Origin: Eudorina sp. 2006-703-Eu-15
Taxonomy: Eukaryota > Chlorophyta > Chlorophyceae > Chlamydomonadales > Volvocaceae
Length of the DNA stretch: 64,000 bases
Direction: 5' to 3'
NCBI GenBank assembly: GCA_003117195.1
Contig: BDSI01000028.1
Location: 186,001-250,000 of the forward strand
Made by a program: the position numbers and the translations under genes. Each line of letters opens with the position of its first letter. Positions within the stretch are counted from its first letter, which is position 1. Of this stretch, positions 46,701 through 64,000 are shown piece by piece. The notes beneath the pieces are model-generated. The model saw only the letters and a program-made list of their open reading frames with translations, was not told the origin of the DNA and did not search any database.

Positions 46701-49462
46701 GTTTAACGGCACAGTGACAGGTTTGGATTTGCCGACGCCATTGGCCACAATTCCACAGAGCGCAGCAAAGCTTTTGGCCCCGCTAGCTGGATTCAACAGC
46801 ACAGCCGTTGTCAAGCAGTGCAAAGATGCACAGTCAATGCTGCTGGATTATAAGGGCAATCCTGTCCCGTTCAACATCTCAGCAATGCAGACGTACATAG
46901 TAACGTTGCGGTTTGCGCTGGCGGCGTTGCAGCCACCTGTCGGCATGGTCGAGGCTGCGCTGGGCGCGTACAATAGCTTGTCAACCGAGTCGTCGTACGG
47001 GTATCTGCTTTCTATCGCCAACAGGACGAGGCCCGCACTTGGCGACGCCCGTAACGCGTCGTTTGATGTCCTTCCCTATGGTTCTTATATCTTTGCTGAC
47101 TATGCGAAATTTGCGGTAATCAATGCGAACACCACGCCACCGGACGTGGCCATTTTTGTGCCAGGCATATCACTGCTCGATCAGATAAAGATTTTACAGA
47201 GCAGCAGCTCAGCCATGACCAATTGGCTAGCAAGCAGTGATGGCGACTTTGCAGCTTTAAATCGCACCGCGTCCGGCCTGGCCAGAATTCAGGCCAGCCT
47301 CAGCCAGGCGCAGACACTTCTTGTGCAGTCCGGGTGGCCTAACGCGACGGCCACTGCACAAAATAGCCCGGGAACAGTTGGAGGCAGTACCCCATCTTCG
47401 TCAGCAGTGGTCCAGCCGTCGGGCTTTATACAACCTCTGTTGCAGTCGATGCAGCTGATTGCACGGACACTGTCAAACGGCGTCAGCGCTGTCGCTGACC
47501 AGCTGGATAACGCGCTTGGTAAGGCGCTGATAGCCTCGTCCCCACCGCCGCTGATAGAGTCGTCCCCACCGCCAGCGGCCCGTCGCTTCCGGCGGCTGCA
47601 TCAGTCCTCAACATCAACGAGCAGAAACGTGACCACGATCGTGCGGCAGGAGGTGGTGCACCGCCTTGATGACCTGGTGCTCATACTTCGTGGTAAACGC
47701 GCGCACCAATATGCGGATGCTGGATACTGGTCTGCCGTGGCAGTGTACTGCAGCGTGATCGTGGTGTGTATGTTGTTGGGGCTGACGCTGTACTTCAACT
47801 ACCCTTGGGGCCTTGTGACCGCCTTGATTGCGCACTTGATCCTGGCGATGATAGTACTGGTGGGCGCGTGGTCGGCAGCAGCTGCCATGGTGGTAACACA
47901 CGACGCCTGTGGCAACGTGGATTCCTTGGTGCTAGACGCGGTTTCGCCATCGTCGCCTCTGTTCCCGCTTGTGCGGTACTATCTACAGGTGAGGGCTGCG
48001 ACACTCGCCAATATATGGGGTTGGGATGCGATTGTGCGGCGAGTTGCGAATACAGGATCTGACGGAAGCGGGGTCGATTGCGATGACATAACCTTCATAT
48101 GGGCGGGTCCAGTGCGGCCCGGGACGCGCAATGCTGAGAACGACCCACCAGCCTTTAAGGCGCAAGTCATGGTCAACCCAATGTCTTGTGAAGTAATGAG
48201 AGTCGTTTCATTTACGTCGGCGCCGGCCCTTGGTAATGTAGCATATGGGTTGCAACATACTGATCCAAACCTTTTATTTGGAACATTTTATGCCCGTAAT
48301 CGTGCAGGGCATCGGCGGGAGCCTGGCGTCCGTCTTGCGTGCCACGGGTTTTGGCGATACGGCACGGCTCACAGCAGCAGCCAGTCTGGCACAGAACCAA
48401 ATTCTTGACCCCCTGCTCCTGTCGCAGCCCCCCGACCCAGGGGCTTTTGCGGCGAACACTACTGACCCATGGCCTGGAAGCTTGGGTGCTGTGCAAAGTA
48501 CACTGGAGTCATTATTGATTGACCTGGGCATGCTGGTAACTGACATGTCGAGTAAGCTGATATCGTTACTGGCACGGGGCGATCGTACTACCGTACTTGC
48601 GAAGTACAGCTACGTGACCTCGTGGGCTTGCTGCGGTTTGGGCGGTCAGTTCCTGGTGGTCTGGGTCTGCGCGACGGGCTGCGGGCTGCTTGCCTGGTTT
48701 GCGGGTCTCAGCGCGCTGCTGGTGTTGAAGAATTTGGACGAAATGCCCATCGACACCCGCTGCGGCTGCATTTGCTACAACCCGAGAAATTACCCGCGCC
48801 CGATGCGGCGCCGCCGCTTCAGTAGTGGCGGCGGCGTCAGCTCGACCTTGTACAGCAGCAGCGGCGGAGGGGCCGCCAACAGCTATGCTTTCGGAGCCGA
48901 GTGCAACCCAGCCAGGACGACTCCGCCGTGCAAGCCGGTTTCATGTAGCCTTCCACCGCCGTCGCCAAAGGCGCAGTCAAGCAGGACCACGCCATCCCAT
49001 TGGACCCAGGACGTCCGCACTTCCAACGGTGGCAGGAGCAGCGCAAGTGGAGCCGCCGCTACAGCGGCGCCGCTGCTGGATTCTCGGGGTGCCACAGCGC
49101 CATCGGGGTACGGGAAGCCCGGCTCGCCGCGCGAAGTGGTGGTTGAAGCTCCACTCTTCGCAGGCCCGGCGCCTCCCCCAAGACTGCCGCCTGAGCGGGG
49201 ATCCTTGCGCAACACGCGACCGGGGTCACGTGTCGGCAGTGTGGGAGGTGCAGCGCCGCCACCTGCTGCTAGGCAGTGGCCTGGCCAGGTAAACATCACG
49301 GCGTTGGATCCCGACACAGCCAGTGCCTTCGGTTATTATGGCGATGGCCGGAGTGGCGGCGGGACGGGCCAATCGTCCCCTGCAGGATCGTTCCGTGCTG
49401 CACGAGGACCTGTTGATGCCTCGCAGCAACACTGGCAAGAGTTCGAGGATAAGCAAAGATAA
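43734..49462 (+). CDS. Large five-pass membrane protein, tweety/PRM1-like layout, with signal peptide
   Basis: Eight exons: 43734-43831, 44327-44390, 44553-44716, 44858-44981, 45047-45289, 45678-45983, 46264-47988, 48308-49462; all phases close, giving about 1292 residues. Residues 1-25 form a signal peptide (MAWSSLVWDVFFLVLVQL). Membrane segments, approximately: 85-109 (FLGIVVALLVFFLLW), 151-171 (VAFAFFAVGCIVLAITGLA), 824-845 (YCSVIVVCMLLGLTLYF), 850-878 (LIAHLILAMIVLVGAW) and 1018-1045 (VVWVCATGCGLLAWFAGL). A Cys-rich segment (WIYLCCSACCG) lies between helices 1 and 2. The 650-residue loop between helices 2 and 3 has many N-x-S/T glycosylation sites, so it is probably extracellular or lumenal, with a Pro-rich piece (SSPPPLIESSPPPAARR). 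Two pairs of helices split by a large glycosylated loop plus a final helix recalls tweety channels and fungal PRM1 fusion proteins and their plant relatives. The 245-residue tail is Ser/Gly/Pro-rich, presumably cytosolic. Structure is well supported; family naming is tentative. Confidence 0.8.
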
Positions 49463-50401
49463 GATCTTCAAGCTGTCTCTGTGGGTGGTAGTCGAGCATC
49501 CCGAATCCTCTACATCCCTATTGGATGTGGCTCGCTATCTCTCACCTCAAGCTTTGAGTCTACATGCGTCGTAGCGTCATGTCGCAGACCCAGTGCATCT
49601 ACTGGATGTTACGACATACCAGAACTGCCAAGGTTGCGGTGGTATGTGACTGATGGCATGGCGCTGATGGTGTCCAACATTTGTGCTACCGTATGTGATT
49701 TATGCCTCATTTGTGAGAGTGGGTCTGTACAGCGCAGCCAGGTCTGTTTAGTACATGGTCTCAACCCGCAGACTGCAGGATTTGCAGCAAGCTATCTTTT
49801 GTTCGCCACGAGAGAAGCACACGTGCGCAGACCGCAAGACTGTATCTCGAATACATATATGTCGTACACTGGGCTTGTTTGTTTCGTTTAGTCCACTGTG
49901 GGGCAGTGGTAGGACGAGAATTCCGTCATTGATGTGGCGGGCACCCGCAAGGGTGCATTCCCGGCAAATGACAGTTGTACAGAGTCTTGGGCTACGTGAT
50001 TCTGTTTGGTAGGCTTTACAGTTAGCAAACGCAACCGTAGGACTACTCAAGGGCTCCGCAGTACAGCAGGGCGGGCGTGCAGGTGCTTCGTACAGGAGTT
50101 GGGAGAGTGGCCATTTTGTTAGGCAGTTTAAACCGAGCGCGGAATGTCGTCTTACCGAGAGCGAACGTTTCGAGTGGACATCCACCCACAGCAACCTGCG
50201 TGTTGCAGTTGGTGTGTTTAGCTGTCGTAACGTCTGTGGGGCAATGATTCGGTATGTCGGTTACAGCTGTTGGCAGATCGGTTTTTTCAGTATTCAATGT
50301 CGCCTGGGATGAAGATAGGATTTTTCTGGATGGGCAACGTTCGTGGCTGGTTTAGGAACACATACGCACATACGGTCGGGTCGGGCGGGTATCTTCTCTG
50401 A

Positions 50402-50429
<28 letters not shown>
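50402..50429. repeat. (AC)n microsatellite
   Basis: Uninterrupted AC dinucleotide run of 14 units. Confidence 0.95.
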
Positions 50430-50432
<3 letters not shown>

Positions 50433-50466
50433 GCTGGACTTCACTTATCGCGGCTCAGTGCCCTTT

Positions 50467-50487
50467 CACACACACACACACACACAC
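50467..50487. repeat. (CA)n microsatellite
   Basis: Second uninterrupted CA run, about 10 units, 37 bp after the first. Confidence 0.95.
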
Positions 50488-50547
50488 CCATTAAAACCAC
50501 TAGCCACTCAGGTATTAATGCCCTTTGGCGTGATTCAGCAACTAGAT

Positions 50548-50600
50548 GTAACCGTTACAAGATGGACCCGCATCCCGACCGGGTGTTCCAACGGGCCCAG
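50548..50600. repeat. Dispersed 53-bp repeat, family B, copy 2
   Basis: 49 of 53 positions match 5543-5595 in the same orientation. It starts GTAACCGTTACAAG, has the core ATCCCGACCGGGTGTTCCAA and ends ACGGGCCCAG. Similarity stops sharply at both ends. Confidence 0.75.
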
Positions 50601-51349
50601 CAACTGACAGGAGGGAAAGTCCTGCCGGACCACCATTCAGTAACGGAGTCCCATGCCTATATTAGGGCACCAACTGATCCGGAATGCCAGTCACCTGCGA
50701 GATCCTGGAACATGTTCGGCTCATTAAGAATGCGCGTCGACGCCTCAGAAGTTCCACCTGACAGCGCTCTACCCACCTATCAAGTACGTGCATAACACAT
50801 TGAACAGTAGAACATGCGGAACATGTTTTGCTGTCACAGATGACGATCCCGATGTTCTCAAACGCACGGAGCAAAGTGGTTGCAATAGCACCCGAAGACC
50901 GGTCGCCGCACGCCCCAATCTCATTCGCGTCCTCTTCACCGGCCAAACAGCATTGGCGAAACAGGCTTGCATTGCCAGCAATGGTATAGAGGGTGAACAT
51001 AGACAGAAGGCACGTGATTGCGCAAGCCCGCGCACCAAACCAGATGTATGATGTTCATATACGCACCACCGTCACAACATAATTTCCTGCAGGAGTCGGA
51101 ATGACCAAAAGGCCCTTCAGTCTGGCTGTCCGGGTCGCAGCCTCCCGTCGCGCGGGCCCCCACGCCGCCGTTCGTGACCACGCTCCCGGCCCGTGCTAAT
51201 GAACCCCATTCGTACAGCCCCGCACCTGCTCTATGCAGCACGGCCACTGCAAACGGCGTCGGCTTGCCTGATGTCCCTCCGCACCCCATCGGCGATAAAG
51301 CATGCAAACGATTGCGACCCTTGCCAAACCTGTACCTCTGCCTACAGCT

Positions 51350-57512
<6,163 letters not shown>

Positions 57513-58089
57513 GGTTGCTGCTGACTCACTTCAAGGAGGCCAGAGGCAAGTTGAGAGATGCGCTCTCTCTAGGCTGCTCCTACCCGTGATCTATGCGTTT
57601 GAAAGGATTAAGATCATTAAAGAAGTGGTAAAGCAACCGCACGGACGCTTCCGTGCTCAATTATTGTAATTGGCAACATAGCACAAGGGTAACACTTCCT
57701 GTTGCGCAGTGCAATGTTACATATTACTTGTCAGAGCATATAGATCGTTCCGAATGATGTGCAGGTCCCAACTGAGCTATGGCGGTCTTGCGTGATCACG
57801 ACACTTGCCGGACATCCCCGTGGCCGATCACTGAAGCAAGAGGACCTGTTAGCACTTGCTTATATGTAACTAATTAGTGAAAGTCCTAAAAGTTTCGTTG
57901 CGGTAAACCCTTTCATCACCCTTCTTGCACCCGTCGGGTATTTACTTGACGGTTGCCCGCTGTGCGTAGAATGCTTTCACCCGTCTGGTCATAGCATTAA
58001 TCCATTTCTTTATAGCACTGATCTGTGCCTATGTCTCCGACTCAGGATAATCCGCTGTTTGTGAGGTGACCGATCAAAATTTCCGGACC
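57513..58089. promoter_or_regulatory. Shared upstream region of divergent CDC5 and HRD3 genes
   Basis: 577 bp separate the two start codons, which point away from each other, so both promoters and 5' UTRs must lie here or very near. The middle (57690-58060) is AT-richer than the flanking exons. I cannot name a specific promoter element. Confidence 0.5.

Positions 58090-64000
<5,911 letters not shown>

Larger units (their letters stand above)
49463..51349. other. Intergenic between convergent genes; microsatellites and one dispersed repeat
   Basis: This separates the 3' ends of the membrane-protein gene and CDC5. It contains two CA-repeats and the second copy of the 53-bp family B repeat. A 150-codon frame around 50343-50795 runs straight through these repeats and is not a gene. 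Confidence 0.55.

Noticed and set aside
50343..50795. 150-codon frame containing a Thr-His repeat protein
   Set aside because: The Thr-His stretches are just the two CA microsatellites, and the following part is the dispersed 53-bp repeat.

Overview
The window looks like nuclear DNA of a green alga, most likely a volvocine/chlamydomonadalean chlorophyte. Coding exons are GC-rich, genes are dense in short introns with GT(G/A)AG donors and CAG acceptors, and proteins carry Ala/Gly/Gln/Pro-rich inserts. The best conserved genes (CDC5, UTP15, ERCC1, HRD3/SEL1L) are eukaryotic housekeeping genes whose closest remembered matches are plant-like. I found no rRNA, tRNA, CRISPR array or bacterial operon. 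All gene models were joined by eye from splice-site phase and family similarity, so exon edges are proposals. They are strong where phases close and family motifs run across the joint.

Layout, left to right. 548-2591 (+): RimM-like ribosome maturation factor, 5' end unresolved. 3816 to about 7413 (-): DNA-repair nuclease subunit ERCC1. 8984-9837 and 13878-14913 (+): two PMP3/RCI2 small membrane proteins, the first with an added membrane segment and Gln-rich tail. 16246-21009 (+): UTP15, a complete nine-exon U3 snoRNP WD40 protein. 22858-24068 (-): 3' part of an SGNH/GDSL-type hydrolase. 24069-27069: repeat-rich, with a probable L1-like retrotransposon remnant and a MITE-like element. 27070-28920 (-): unrecognised helical protein. 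31799-34838 (-): CDKL-type protein kinase with a long tail. 34839-38217: gene-poor, with a 70-bp hairpin and an array of CACGTG-like motifs. 38218-43370 (+): unrecognised protein with an RS domain. 43734-49462 (+): very large five-pass membrane protein of tweety/PRM1-like layout. 51350-57512 (-): splicing factor CDC5, complete. 58090 to window end (+): ERAD adaptor HRD3/SEL1L, head-to-head with CDC5 and running off the window.

The genes do not form a pathway. Nuclear RNA processing (UTP15, CDC5, possibly the RS protein), DNA repair, ER quality control, membrane proteins and a probable cilium-related kinase are mixed, as expected for a eukaryotic chromosome. The most interesting non-genic signal is a set of short dispersed repeats ending in GGGTCCGCTGTAAC plus a CATT-like tail, behind a small stem-loop. 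They look like 3' ends of non-LTR retrotransposons and occur on both strands, several inside introns.
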